NCBI RefSeq assembly: GCF_900176485.1
Contig: NZ_FWYD01000030.1
Span: 1 to 34,882, forward strand
DNA: 34,882 bases
Direction: 5' to 3'
DNA from: Primorskyibacter flagellatus
GTDB taxonomy: Bacteria; Pseudomonadota; Alphaproteobacteria; Rhodobacterales; Rhodobacteraceae
Shown: piece by piece, positions 25,382 through 34,224 of the stretch
How positions within the stretch are numbered: the first letter of the stretch is position 1
Layout of the letters: each line of letters starts with the position of its first letter
The notes under the pieces: model-generated
Told to the model about the DNA's origin: nothing
Database searches by the model: none
Seen by the model: only the letters and a program-made list of their open reading frames with translations
Translations under genes and position numbers: made by a program

Positions 25382-27169
25382 TCAGTTCTGGCGCTGCATC
25401 TTATCGCGCAGCTTGTTTGTTGCCTCGATGTCGACGGTCTCTTCCTCCAGATCGATCACCACGCCGTAAGCGTCATGGGCATGTTTCACCGTGCAGAACC
25501 CGTCAAGCACATCCTCCAGCACCTTCTTGGCCGGGCGGTTGAGCGGATTGCCAAAACCACCCCCGTTGGGGCTGTAATAGGCCATCACGTCATCCGCCTT
25601 GACCTCCAGTCCGGAAAACTTGGAGTGCATTTCGGTCACGTCATCCGGCGTTGCATAGTTGTAAAGCAGGCACTTGCCTACGGCACCCTCATGGCCGCCA
25701 AAGATGCCCCAAGGTGCTTCGGTGTGGCGTTCGCTTTCATGTGTGATGAAGCCCGGCGTCAGGACACGCTGCGATTTTACCACGCCGATACCGCCCCGGA
25801 ACTCCCCTGCGCCCGGCGGCATGTCATCGCGCAGCTCGTATCGGTCGCAGATCATCGGGATATGCATCGCCAGATCTTCCAGCGGGTTGTTGCGGGTATT
25901 GGCCATCAGATTGTCGATGGCATCCGGCCCGTCCGACCGGGGCCGTCCGCCATAGGCGCCTTCGTTCACTTCGAGGAATACCCAGTAGTCCCCCGACGGC
26001 CGCACGCCCGAATAGGCCGCGAAAGAGATCGAGGCCGAAGATCCCGCAATGACCGTTTCCGGCAAGACCGGCGCAAGCGCGCGGATGATCAGGTCGATCA
26101 TGCGGTTGCACTGGGTAAACCGCGCCTCGGCCGAAGCCGGGAATTTCGGATTGAAGATCGACCCCAGCGGCGCGGTTACCTTGATCGGGCGAAACGACCC
26201 TTCATTCGAGGGCACGCGCATCTCGGAGGTGGCGGTATCAAGCAGAAGCTTGCGGAACGCCGCGAAGGCCGCGACTTTGGTTGAGCCCTCGAATGGCACG
26301 TTATAGGCGGTCGGCGTTTGATCGGCCGATCCGGTCAGATCCACCTCGACCGCGTCGCCACGCACCTTGACCGTTACTTTGACCTTTAGCTGCTGGCCCC
26401 GGTTGCGCCCGTCATCGTCCAGGAATCCCTCGGCTTCATAGTCCCCGTCGGGGATTTCCGACAACCGCTGGCGGGTCATCCGCTCGGAATAATCCATCAG
26501 CTGATTGGCCGCGCCAAAGACGACATCCTCGCCGTATTTCTCGATCAGTTCGACGAACCGTTTCGCACCCAGACGCGCTGAAGCGACCTGTGCCTCGATA
26601 TCGCTGATAAGCTGCTGTGCTGCGCGGCTGTTCATGCGGATATAGTTCCACATCCCGGTATTGGCCTTGCCCTTGCGATAGAGCTTTACACCCGCCAGCA
26701 ACATCCCTTCGGCAAACACGTCCGGCACGTCGATGATCAGACCGGGCGTCGCCGCGCCGATATCGACATGGTGCGCGGTGTTGCCTGCAAACCCGACCAG
26801 ACGGCCCTCATAAAACACCGGCACAACGATGGCGAGGTCTGGCGTATGCGATGCGCCGTAATAGGGATGGTTGTGGACAACCACATCGCCCTCGAACCAC
26901 TCGCCGTCTTCGAGCGTTTCCTCGATCCCGCGCAGGTATCCGGGGATCGAGCCGATATGCATCGGAGTCGATTCACTTTCACACAAAGTGTTGTAATCCG
27001 TATCGAACAGCCCCGCGCCCAGGTCCTGGCTTTCACGGATGATCGAAGAAAAGGACATGCGATAAAGCACATGGCCCATTTCCTCTGCTATGGTCTCGAA
27101 CGCGCCGCGGATGACCTGAAGAGAGATCGGGTCCACCTCGGTTGTTTCGGGTTTGGTCATGACGTTCAT
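25382..27169 (-). CDS. hyuB: Hydantoinase B / N-methylhydantoinase subunit HyuB
   Basis: The 595-residue protein belongs to the HyuB/acetophenone carboxylase delta family: DPISLQVIRGAFETIAEEMG at the N-terminus, VVVHNHPYYGASHTPDL, AGNTAHHVDIGAATPG, and the C-terminal PNGGGFGNPLNRP. With HyuA it hydrolyses five-membered cyclic imides or ureides using ATP. The ATG at 27169 is chosen because GGGAGA lies nine bases upstream; a second ATG follows nine bases later. It starts 17 bases after hyuA. The C-terminus is complete, with an acidic tail before the stop. Confidence 0.92.
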   Translation of the reverse strand: MNVMTKPETTEVDPISLQVIRGAFETIAEEMGHVLYRMSFSSIIRESQDLGAGLFDTDYNTLCESESTPMHIGSIPGYLRGIEETLEDGEWFEGDVVVHNHPYYGASHTPDLAIVVPVFYEGRLVGFAGNTAHHVDIGAATPGLIIDVPDVFAEGMLLAGVKLYRKGKANTGMWNYIRMNSRAAQQLISDIEAQVASARLGAKRFVELIEKYGEDVVFGAANQLMDYSERMTRQRLSEIPDGDYEAEGFLDDDGRNRGQQLKVKVTVKVRGDAVEVDLTGSADQTPTAYNVPFEGSTKVAAFAAFRKLLLDTATSEMRVPSNEGSFRPIKVTAPLGSIFNPKFPASAEARFTQCNRMIDLIIRALAPVLPETVIAGSSASISFAAYSGVRPSGDYWVFLEVNEGAYGGRPRSDGPDAIDNLMANTRNNPLEDLAMHIPMICDRYELRDDMPPGAGEFRGGIGVVKSQRVLTPGFITHESERHTEAPWGIFGGHEGAVGKCLLYNYATPDDVTEMHSKFSGLEVKADDVMAYYSPNGGGFGNPLNRPAKKVLEDVLDGFCTVKHAHDAYGVVIDLEEETVDIEATNKLRDKMQRQN

Positions 27170-27186
27170 GTCTGTCTCTCCCTTTC

Positions 27187-29268
27187 TCAAGCCGCGCCGA
27201 CAAGGCGGATGCGGGTGTTGCCATGCGCCAGCGTTTCGGCGGCGTATCCCGGCGGAACGAGCGTGGTCGAATTGTGCTGAATAAGGATCGCCGGGCCGTT
27301 CACGACGTCACCGGCATATAGTTTGGACCGGTCATAGCGCGGGGTTTCCAGCGTCTGGCCGTTGTCGAACGTGGTGGTGCGCACGAACATCAAGGCACGG
27401 TCCACACTCGATCCATCCGTTTCTTGTACCTTCGGGATCTCGATCTTGCGGGCAGAGGCCGATCCGATGGCGCGCAGGGTGATCAGTTCGACCTCCGCAT
27501 CGCGGTAGCTGTAGCCATAATCAAGCTGGTGCTGGTCGTGGAAGCTGTCGGTGATGGTGCGATAGGTCTCTGCTGTCACCGGCCCGTCAGGCATGGAGGC
27601 GCGCAGTTCGAAGCCTTGTCCATGATACCGGCATTCGGCAATGACCTCGATCTTTTGCGCCTCTTGCGGAATGTCGTCTGCGGCAAGCTCTGCCGCCACC
27701 TTGTCACGCAAGGACGCCACCGCTTCGTTTATCCGCGCATATTCCGCGTCTTTGGCCGCGTTCAGCTCGATGATCAGCGCTTCGGTGTGTTCGTATTGCA
27801 GATCGGTCTTGAGCAGACCAACAGCGGCGGTGATCCCCGGCGCGACCGGCACGATTACGTCCTTGGCCGATGTCGCTTCGGCCAGGGCCACGCCGTGCAG
27901 CGGTCCGGCACCGCCGAAGGGCATGATCGAGAATTCGCGGGGATCGACCCCACGCGCAACCGAATTGGACCGGATCGCCAGCGCCATGTTGTTGTTGATG
28001 ATCTTGATAATTCCAAGCGCGGCATCAGTAACGTTCATGCCAAGCGGCTTGGCGATATATTCTTCCACCGCCTTGCGGGACAGCTCTGCGTCCAGTTGCA
28101 GATCACCCCCCAGCGCCATGTCCGGATCAAGCCGACCCAGCACGATCTGCGCGTCGGTCACGGTCGGTTCTGTCCCGCCGCGCCCGTAGCAGGCCGGTCC
28201 CGGCTCTGACCCGGCAGAACGCGGGCCCACATTGAAGCCCCCCGCCTCGTCGATATAGGCGATAGAGCCGCCCCCCGCGCCGATGGTGACAAGGTCGATC
28301 ATCGGTGTCAGCACCGGATGGCCTGAGACATAGGTGTCACGCGGGTTCATGATCTTGATCTGATGTTCGGGGATGGTGCTGATATCCGCAGAGGTACCAC
28401 CAATATCGACGGTGATAATATTGCCGGTCCCGACCATTTCCCCTTCGGATGCGCCGCCGATGACACCGCCCGCCGGGCCGGACATCAGGATGCGCACCGG
28501 TCGCTTGGCGCAGGCCTCGACAGTGGACACTCCGCCGTTCGACTGGATGATCCGCAACTTGGATCCCACGCCCGCCTCGCGCAGCTTGGCCTCCAGATCA
28601 CGCAGGTAGAACGCCGTCTTTGGCCCGACATAGGAATTCATTGCAGCGGTCGAAAAGCGTTCGTATTCGCGCATCACATTGGCCACTTCGGAAGACAACG
28701 TGACATAGGCCTCGGGGATTTCTTCCAGCACGATATCGCGCGCACGGCGCTCGTGGGCGTTGTTGAGGAAGGCGAACATGAAGCCAATCACGACGGATTC
28801 GATGCCGCGCTTCTTGAACAGTTTGCACGCATCGCGCACGGCATCCTCGTCAAGCGGGGTCAGCACTTCGCCGGTCGGCGGCACGATGCGTTCGGCCACC
28901 GAAATCCGGTTGCGTCGCTTGACCAGTGGTTGGCTCTGCCATGGCACGTCGAAATGCAGCGAGAAGTTATGCGGCCGCTTGTGCCGACCGATATGCAGGA
29001 TATCACGGAACCCTTCCGAGGTGATCATCCCGCATTCCGAGCCATTATGCTCAATCGTGATATTGGTCGCGGTCGTCGTACCGTGGACAATGGTTTCAAT
29101 CTCGGACGGCTCGATCCCGGCCATCTTGCAGATGCTTTGCACCCCTTCGACAACGCCGATGGACTGGTTTTTCAGGGTCGTGGGAACCTTGTGGTAAAAT
29201 ACACCTGCGCCGGTTTCGAGCACGAGATCAGTGTTCGTACCCCCGACATCTACGCCAATTCGAGCCAT
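27187..29268 (-). CDS. hyuA: Hydantoinase A / N-methylhydantoinase ATPase subunit HyuA
   Basis: The 693-residue protein begins with the ASKHA phosphate motif RIGVDVGGTNTDLVLE and continues with VHGTTTATN, the second ATP motif NIITVDIGGTSADIS, GAGGGSIAYID, GPACYGRGG, and MPFGGAGPLHG. HyuA supplies ATP-driven activation of the ring carbonyl. AGGAGG stands five bases before the ATG. It lies 39 bases after the TRAP large subunit, in the same operon. Confidence 0.94.
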   Translation of the reverse strand: MARIGVDVGGTNTDLVLETGAGVFYHKVPTTLKNQSIGVVEGVQSICKMAGIEPSEIETIVHGTTTATNITIEHNGSECGMITSEGFRDILHIGRHKRPHNFSLHFDVPWQSQPLVKRRNRISVAERIVPPTGEVLTPLDEDAVRDACKLFKKRGIESVVIGFMFAFLNNAHERRARDIVLEEIPEAYVTLSSEVANVMREYERFSTAAMNSYVGPKTAFYLRDLEAKLREAGVGSKLRIIQSNGGVSTVEACAKRPVRILMSGPAGGVIGGASEGEMVGTGNIITVDIGGTSADISTIPEHQIKIMNPRDTYVSGHPVLTPMIDLVTIGAGGGSIAYIDEAGGFNVGPRSAGSEPGPACYGRGGTEPTVTDAQIVLGRLDPDMALGGDLQLDAELSRKAVEEYIAKPLGMNVTDAALGIIKIINNNMALAIRSNSVARGVDPREFSIMPFGGAGPLHGVALAEATSAKDVIVPVAPGITAAVGLLKTDLQYEHTEALIIELNAAKDAEYARINEAVASLRDKVAAELAADDIPQEAQKIEVIAECRYHGQGFELRASMPDGPVTAETYRTITDSFHDQHQLDYGYSYRDAEVELITLRAIGSASARKIEIPKVQETDGSSVDRALMFVRTTTFDNGQTLETPRYDRSKLYAGDVVNGPAILIQHNSTTLVPPGYAAETLAHGNTRIRLVGAA

Positions 29269-29307
29269 TTCATCCTCCTGGTTGTTTGTTCATCTTGTTC
29301 ATTCGTT

Positions 29308-30591
29308 TCAGCCGAATGTGTCCGGCAGCCACAATGCGATTTGCGGAAAAATCAGCAGCAGGGCAATCATCGCTATCAGCGCCAGCAGAAAAGGCAGCGC
29401 GCCGATGATGACGTCATTGATTGACCCACGCCCGCGCACCCCCTGGATCACATACAGGTTGACCCCGATGGGCGGCGTGATCAGCGCGGTTTCCAGCATC
29501 AGCATCATCAGGATGCCGAACCAGATCAGGTCAAAGCCAAGCCCCGCAACGATCGGCGCGAGAAGCGGCGTCGCGATCAGAAGCAGCGAGAACGCCTCCA
29601 TGAAGCAGCCCAGAAACATGAAGGCCACGACGATCACGATCATCGTCTGCATCGGGCTGAGGCCAAGACCGTTGATGAAAGCGCTCAGCAGGTCGGTCAG
29701 TCCGACCACCGCGAGCACGAAATTCAGAAAGATCGCGGCAAAGACGATCAACATCACCATTGCTGTCGTGCGCATGGTGGATTCCAGCGCAAGCCGCAGC
29801 ATCGTGATATTGAGCGTACCGGTCCACGCTGCCAGTCCAAGGGACGCGACCACGCCCAGGGATGCAGCCTCTGTCGGGGTGGCAATCCCGGCATAGATAG
29901 AGCCGACGACGACCAGAAAGATCCCCAGCGGCGGCAACAGGTCGGGCAGGCAGGCGATGCGCGCGCGCCAGCTGGATTTTTCCGGCTGTCCGCCCCAAGC
30001 GGGCCGGATGATACAGGCCAGGGCGACGGTGAGCATGAACAACAGCGCCAGCAGAAATCCGGGCAGAAATCCGGCAAGGTAAAGCTTTGGCACCGAAGTA
30101 TCGGTCAACAGCGCATAGACGATCATGTTGATGGAGGGCGGGATGAGGATACCCAGCGTGCCGCCTGCGGCCAGCGTGCCCATGAACAGGCGCGGGTTGT
30201 AGCCGTTTTTATCGATCTGCGGCATCGCCACCGTGCCGACCGTGGCAGCCGTCGCGATTGACGAACCGGAGGTCGCGGCAAACAGGGTGCTGGCCCCGAT
30301 ATTCGAATGCATCAGCCCGCCGGGCAACCATGAAATCCAATGTGTCAGCGCGTTATACATCCGCTCGGCAATGCCTGCCCGCAGCAGGACTTCGCCCATC
30401 AGGATGAACAGCGGCACCGCGATCAGGATGAAGTCTATGCTGTTGGTCCAGAAGATGTCGCCCGCCGCCAGATAGAGCGGCATGGGCGAATAGAGCCAGG
30501 CCAGCACGAAGGCAAGAATGCCCACCACAGCGGCAATCGGCACGCTCAGCGCGATCAGCCCGAAGAGTATTCCTGAAGCGGAACCAAGCAT
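29308..30591 (-). CDS. TRAP transporter large permease (DctM type)
   Basis: At 427 residues and with twelve or so membrane segments, this is a standard TRAP large subunit. Signature segments are GEVLLRAGIAERMYNAL, ATSGSSIATAATVGTVAMPQ, GTLAAGGTLGILIPPSINMIVYALLT and ALITPPIGVNLYVIQG. It uses the sodium gradient to import the ligand handed over by the periplasmic subunit. Its start is three bases after the small subunit stop. Confidence 0.95.
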   Translation of the reverse strand: MLGSASGILFGLIALSVPIAAVVGILAFVLAWLYSPMPLYLAAGDIFWTNSIDFILIAVPLFILMGEVLLRAGIAERMYNALTHWISWLPGGLMHSNIGASTLFAATSGSSIATAATVGTVAMPQIDKNGYNPRLFMGTLAAGGTLGILIPPSINMIVYALLTDTSVPKLYLAGFLPGFLLALLFMLTVALACIIRPAWGGQPEKSSWRARIACLPDLLPPLGIFLVVVGSIYAGIATPTEAASLGVVASLGLAAWTGTLNITMLRLALESTMRTTAMVMLIVFAAIFLNFVLAVVGLTDLLSAFINGLGLSPMQTMIVIVVAFMFLGCFMEAFSLLLIATPLLAPIVAGLGFDLIWFGILMMLMLETALITPPIGVNLYVIQGVRGRGSINDVIIGALPFLLALIAMIALLLIFPQIALWLPDTFG

Positions 30592-30594
30592 GCG

Positions 30595-31218
30595 TTATAC
30601 TCCTTCCGCAACGGGGCGCGGGTCTGGCGTGGGGTCGGACTTTTCGGGCAGGACGCCTTTTGTTTCGTCCTCGATCTCTTCTTCCATCGACAGGGCTCCA
30701 CCCAGTTTTTGTACCTCTGCCCAATTACCGCGCAGCCATGCCACCACAAGCCCGCCCAGCAGAAACACCAGTGTCAGACAGAACAGACACCATCCCAGAA
30801 CCCACAGGCCTTGCGGCAGGATCAACGGTGTGTGCAATGGCGTGATCGAATGGGAGTTGTTTTTCCAGGTGACGGCCACCATCGCCAATGCACGCCATGT
30901 CACGACACCGGCAAAACCGGTCAGCAGCGCCAGTCCGAAGATGTCCAGCGCACCACGGACCACCGCCGGCAACCGCATGTAAACCACATCAATGCGAACA
31001 TTTGCGCGATGCATCACGGCGTAGGGAAAGGCAAAGGCGGTGGCGACCGCGAAGAGGTAGCCGGAAATCTCGTCGGAACCGCCCAAGGTCACGCCAAGGA
31101 TCTTGCGTGCAAGAACATCCACCGACACCATCACAGCCGCCAGCACCATCATGGAGCCGCCTATCCAGACTGCAAAAAGCGACAGCCGGAAAACGTATGA
31201 CAATGCCGTTTGATACAT
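30595..31218 (-). CDS. TRAP transporter small permease (DctQ type)
   Basis: The 207-residue protein has four membrane segments, with LARKILGVTLGGSDEISGYLF and HRANVRIDVVYMRLP, the DctQ signature between segments 2 and 3. It carries an unusually long charged C-terminal tail (about 35 residues, rich in Glu, Asp and Pro). It is placed between the binding protein and large permease genes, as is usual for TRAP operons. Confidence 0.92.
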   Translation of the reverse strand: MYQTALSYVFRLSLFAVWIGGSMMVLAAVMVSVDVLARKILGVTLGGSDEISGYLFAVATAFAFPYAVMHRANVRIDVVYMRLPAVVRGALDIFGLALLTGFAGVVTWRALAMVAVTWKNNSHSITPLHTPLILPQGLWVLGWCLFCLTLVFLLGGLVVAWLRGNWAEVQKLGGALSMEEEIEDETKGVLPEKSDPTPDPRPVAEGV

Positions 31219-31249
31219 GTTCTCTCCGTGGTTGTGAGGCGGATGGAAA

Positions 31250-31281
31250 GCCCGGACCGCGCTATGCTAAGCGGTCCGGGC
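31250..31281. repeat. Strong intercistronic hairpin between the TRAP binding protein and small permease
   Basis: GCCCGGACCGC (31250-31260) and GCGGTCCGGGC (31271-31281) are an eleven-base perfect inverted repeat with a ten-base loop. On the minus strand it is followed only by TTT, so it is a weak terminator at best. Such hairpins after periplasmic binding protein genes usually protect the upstream mRNA and give excess binding protein. Confidence 0.8.
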
Positions 31282-31293
31282 AGATATACCGGA

Positions 31294-32355
31294 TCAGCCG
31301 CCCGGCGCGGGTGCAACAAGCCCCGAGGCCTGCCCGGCAGTCGCGTTCCATGCGTTGACGCAATCGGCGCCACACCGGTCGGCCCAGCGGGCCAGAACGA
31401 AGTCGTCAAGAATGGTCTGACGGGCGGCTGTGTCGTCCTCGCTTGGCCGGTGGAGCACGGCGTCTCCCGGCGTTCCAAGGGTGCATTCGTCGACCGTTCC
31501 GGTCAGGCATCCGACACCCATCTCCTGTTCGGATTCTGCCAGTGTCCAGCCGTCATTCACCATATCGTCAAAGGCCGCCTGCATTGTCTCTCTGGTCTCT
31601 GCGTCCAGCCCGTCCCACAGCTTTGCGTTGACGGCCGTAAAAGTGATCGAGTACCCGACGGGCAGCGCGAATACGTGATTGATAACCTCGTGCCAGCTTG
31701 CTTTGAATGCCGATACCGGATCGGTAATTGCGCAATCGGCAACCCCTTTTTCAAGCGCTGGCACGACTTCGGCGAATGGCAGCGTTACGGTTACGCCACC
31801 CGCACCCTCGACGAAATCGCCAAGCGTTGCGGAATGGACGCGCACCTTGCGCCCCTCCAGATCGGAAATACCGGAAATCTCGTCCCGGCAGTATATCATT
31901 GATGCCGGCCATGGGTGCAGCGCCACGATTGTCGCGCCATAGGTATTCCGGAAAAGCTCGTCCATTGTCGGGCGATATGCATCGACGACGGCGCGCATGG
32001 TGGTAAAATCGGTCGCAATGCTCGAAAGGTCAGCCCCTTCGATTGCCGGGTTTTCCGACGCGACGTAGCTGCCCAAACCATGCGCCACCTCGAACACGCC
32101 GAGACTTAGAAGGCGCATGACCTCGGTGCCTTTCAGCCCTGCTTCGGTAATCGGAATGGCATCGCCCCCGATCTTGCCGTTTGTTGCTGCGGGCAAACTG
32201 TCGGCCCAGAAGGGTTGTTCGACATTCTGCCAGGAGGAAAGATTGCCCCAGGTCCCGACGACCTTGAAGGTTTTCTCGGCACCATCGTTTGCAAAGGTGG
32301 TCCCGGCTGCGAAACACAACGCCGCAGTGGTCGCGAAAACTGTCCGGATCTGCAT
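31294..32355 (-). CDS. TRAP transporter periplasmic substrate-binding protein (DctP type)
   Basis: The 353-residue protein starts with a Sec signal peptide (basic MQIR, hydrophobic ATTAALCFAAGTTFA, cleavage before NDGAE). The DctP fold is shown by LLSLGVFEVAHG and the ligand arginine region GRKVRVHSATLGDFVEG. It contains several cysteines (including GVGCLTG and RCGADC) toward the C-terminus, possibly as disulfides. The ligand is unknown; the operon suggests a hydantoin-like or carbamoyl compound. The start at 32355 has GGGGA upstream at about ten bases. Confidence 0.93.
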   Translation of the reverse strand: MQIRTVFATTAALCFAAGTTFANDGAEKTFKVVGTWGNLSSWQNVEQPFWADSLPAATNGKIGGDAIPITEAGLKGTEVMRLLSLGVFEVAHGLGSYVASENPAIEGADLSSIATDFTTMRAVVDAYRPTMDELFRNTYGATIVALHPWPASMIYCRDEISGISDLEGRKVRVHSATLGDFVEGAGGVTVTLPFAEVVPALEKGVADCAITDPVSAFKASWHEVINHVFALPVGYSITFTAVNAKLWDGLDAETRETMQAAFDDMVNDGWTLAESEQEMGVGCLTGTVDECTLGTPGDAVLHRPSEDDTAARQTILDDFVLARWADRCGADCVNAWNATAGQASGLVAPAPGG

Positions 32356-32380
32356 GTTCTTTTTCCCCTGTTGAGAATGT

Positions 32381-32409
32381 AAAAAGGCGCTGCCTTTCCG
32401 ACAGCGCCT
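32381..32409 (-). terminator. Terminator or attenuator between the amidase and TRAP genes
   Basis: On the minus strand GGCGCTG and CAGCGCC are separated by a nine-base loop and followed by TTTTT. It lies about ten bases after the amidase stop and 26 bases before the binding protein start, leaving no room for another promoter. Readthrough or RNA processing must therefore supply the downstream genes. Confidence 0.85.
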
Positions 32410-32417
32410 TGCGTTTT

Positions 32418-33140
32418 TTATTCGGCAGCGGCGGCCACGCCGCCAAGACTGTCGATATAGGCGACACACTCATCCACCGATTTGACGTCACCGAACTTCG
32501 CGTCGATGTCGAACAGGTTCCAGGCAACAGCACCGGGAACGCGGTCGCCGATGGCTTCACGAACGGCGATGGGGCGGAACCCGTCTGCAATGCCGTCGCA
32601 GATCGTCTGGCGCACACAGGCACATGCGGTCACCCCGGTCACGAGGATCGTGTCCACATTGTTGGCCCGCAAAATGCCCGCCAGCTCAGTACCGTGGAAG
32701 GACGAAGCGCGCTTTTTCAGCAAGGTGTATTCGCCATCAACCGGCGCGATGCGGCTATCGATGGCCCACAGATCCTTGTCCGCCAGATCAACGACATCCA
32801 CAGGGATCTTGTCATGCCACAGACCCATATCCGTGAACGGCGCGTTGCGGTCGGTGATTTCATACGCCGTCGTCACATGAACAACCGGAAGCTGCTGCGC
32901 GCGGAACGCCTTGAGAAGCTTCTGCATCCCCGGAATGATCTCGTTATCCATCTTCTCCTGATCGCAGGTGAAGGGGTTGCCCGGACGGGTCCATGCGTTC
33001 GCCAAATCCACGCTGATCAACGCGGGGCGCTTGCCAAAGCCGACGCGACGCTGAAAGCCGCGCTCTTGATAAAGCTTTGATGATGCATCAAATGCAGCCT
33101 GAAGCATTTGATCCAGTTCTTTGTTGTCGATGTCGCTCAT
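32418..33140 (-). CDS. N-carbamoylsarcosine amidase-like isochorismatase-family hydrolase
   Basis: The 240-residue protein aligns well, from memory, with Arthrobacter N-carbamoylsarcosine amidohydrolase: RRVGFGKRPALISVDLANAW (catalytic Asp in VDLANAW), RIAPVDGEYTLLKKRASSF (catalytic Lys), TGVTACACVRQT (catalytic Cys), and FRPIAVREAIGDRVPG followed by WNLFDIDAKFGDV. The enzyme releases sarcosine, CO2 and ammonia from N-carbamoylsarcosine, the product of N-methylhydantoin hydrolysis by HyuA/HyuB. It is the first gene of the operon and divergent from the LysR gene. Confidence 0.88.
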   Translation of the reverse strand: MSDIDNKELDQMLQAAFDASSKLYQERGFQRRVGFGKRPALISVDLANAWTRPGNPFTCDQEKMDNEIIPGMQKLLKAFRAQQLPVVHVTTAYEITDRNAPFTDMGLWHDKIPVDVVDLADKDLWAIDSRIAPVDGEYTLLKKRASSFHGTELAGILRANNVDTILVTGVTACACVRQTICDGIADGFRPIAVREAIGDRVPGAVAWNLFDIDAKFGDVKSVDECVAYIDSLGGVAAAAE

Positions 33141-33276
33141 GTGTCCTCCATGCCCAAAACGGGGAGTTTGCTGATACTTGACCGTCTCAGAAGCACTTTA
33201 TCGCGCCCTTTGACCGAACATGACCAAGGGTGAACCTTTGAGAAACGAAACTGAATTGACGAAACAACATTTATTA

Positions 33277-33291
33277 ATGCATGATATGCAT
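33277..33291. promoter_or_regulatory. Candidate LysR-type operator ATGCAT-GAT-ATGCAT
   Basis: A palindrome with the LysR box form T-N11-A (TGCAT-N3-ATGCA) lies 34 bases before the LysR start and 137 bases before the amidase start, in the divergent promoter region. This is the usual place for a LysR regulator to bind. Confidence 0.55.
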
Positions 33292-33324
33292 CACCTATTT
33301 TTTTCCACAATCGGAAGCCGTTAG

Positions 33325-34224
33325 ATGTCAACGCTGCCTGATTTTTCTCTGCTGCAATCCTTTGTAACGGTGGCGCAGGAACTGAATTTCAGACGCAGCG
33401 CGGAACGTTTGGCGCTGGATCAATCGGCGCTGAGTCGCCGCATTCAGAGACTTGAGGCGCAACTGGGCTATCCGCTTCTGGAACGCACCACCCGCGAAGT
33501 GCTGCTGACGCAAGCCGGCCAGAATTTCTATAATTCCGCGCTACATCTGCTGGATGACTATGTGCAGTCGATCAACGACTCGCGGCGCATCGCGGAAGGC
33601 CGCTCCGGTCACGTTCGTGTCGGTTACATGGCCTTTGCCGCCACGGAACTGATGCCGCACGCGGTGGCACGTTTCGAACAGCGACACCCCGACATCTCGC
33701 TTGCGCTGCGATACATGCGCACCCAAGGTCAGAAAATCGCCATCGCCAATGACGAAATCGACGTCGGATTCATGATCGGTCCGTATGACAACAGTGATTG
33801 CCACAGCGTGCTTCTCAGCAGTGAACTGCTTTATGTCGTCACCCCCCGGTCGCACCCTCTTTTACGCAAAAGCCACATAGAACCGGACGATTTGCAAAAC
33901 GTACCTCTGATCCTGGGCGACATGGCGGAATGGGGTGAATTCCGCTATCGCCTCGCTGACCTATTCAGCCGTTCGGGCATTGATCTTACGCCAACACTCG
34001 AAGCGTCCAACACGCTGGCGCTGATCGGGCTGGTTTCGGCAGGTCTTGGCGTTACCATCTATCCTGAGAGTCTGATCGGCTTCCTCGGCCGTACTGTGGA
34101 GACACGGCCCATCATCCATCCCGACTACCGCAGCCGCACCGTGTTGGCCTGGAAACGAAACAACCGATCGCGTGCCGTGCTACATTTCGTTGAAACGGCG
34201 AAGAAGCAGGGCACACGAAGATAA
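33325..34224 (+). CDS. LysR-family transcriptional regulator of the hydantoin operon
   Basis: The 299-residue protein has the N-terminal winged helix-turn-helix (LNFRRSAERLALDQSALSRR then IQRLEAQLGYPLLERTTREV) and the C-terminal effector domain (residues about 90-290). The domain includes GHVRVGYMAFAATELMPHAV and ending LGVTIYPESLIG. It most likely controls the divergent amidase-TRAP-hyu genes in response to a pathway intermediate. GGAAG lies about eight bases before the ATG. Confidence 0.9.
   Translation: MSTLPDFSLLQSFVTVAQELNFRRSAERLALDQSALSRRIQRLEAQLGYPLLERTTREVLLTQAGQNFYNSALHLLDDYVQSINDSRRIAEGRSGHVRVGYMAFAATELMPHAVARFEQRHPDISLALRYMRTQGQKIAIANDEIDVGFMIGPYDNSDCHSVLLSSELLYVVTPRSHPLLRKSHIEPDDLQNVPLILGDMAEWGEFRYRLADLFSRSGIDLTPTLEASNTLALIGLVSAGLGVTIYPESLIGFLGRTVETRPIIHPDYRSRTVLAWKRNNRSRAVLHFVETAKKQGTRR

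Noticed and set aside
28363-29424. 353-codon plus-strand frame opposite hyuA
   Set aside because: HyuA motifs on the minus strand are unambiguous and this frame has no known domain.
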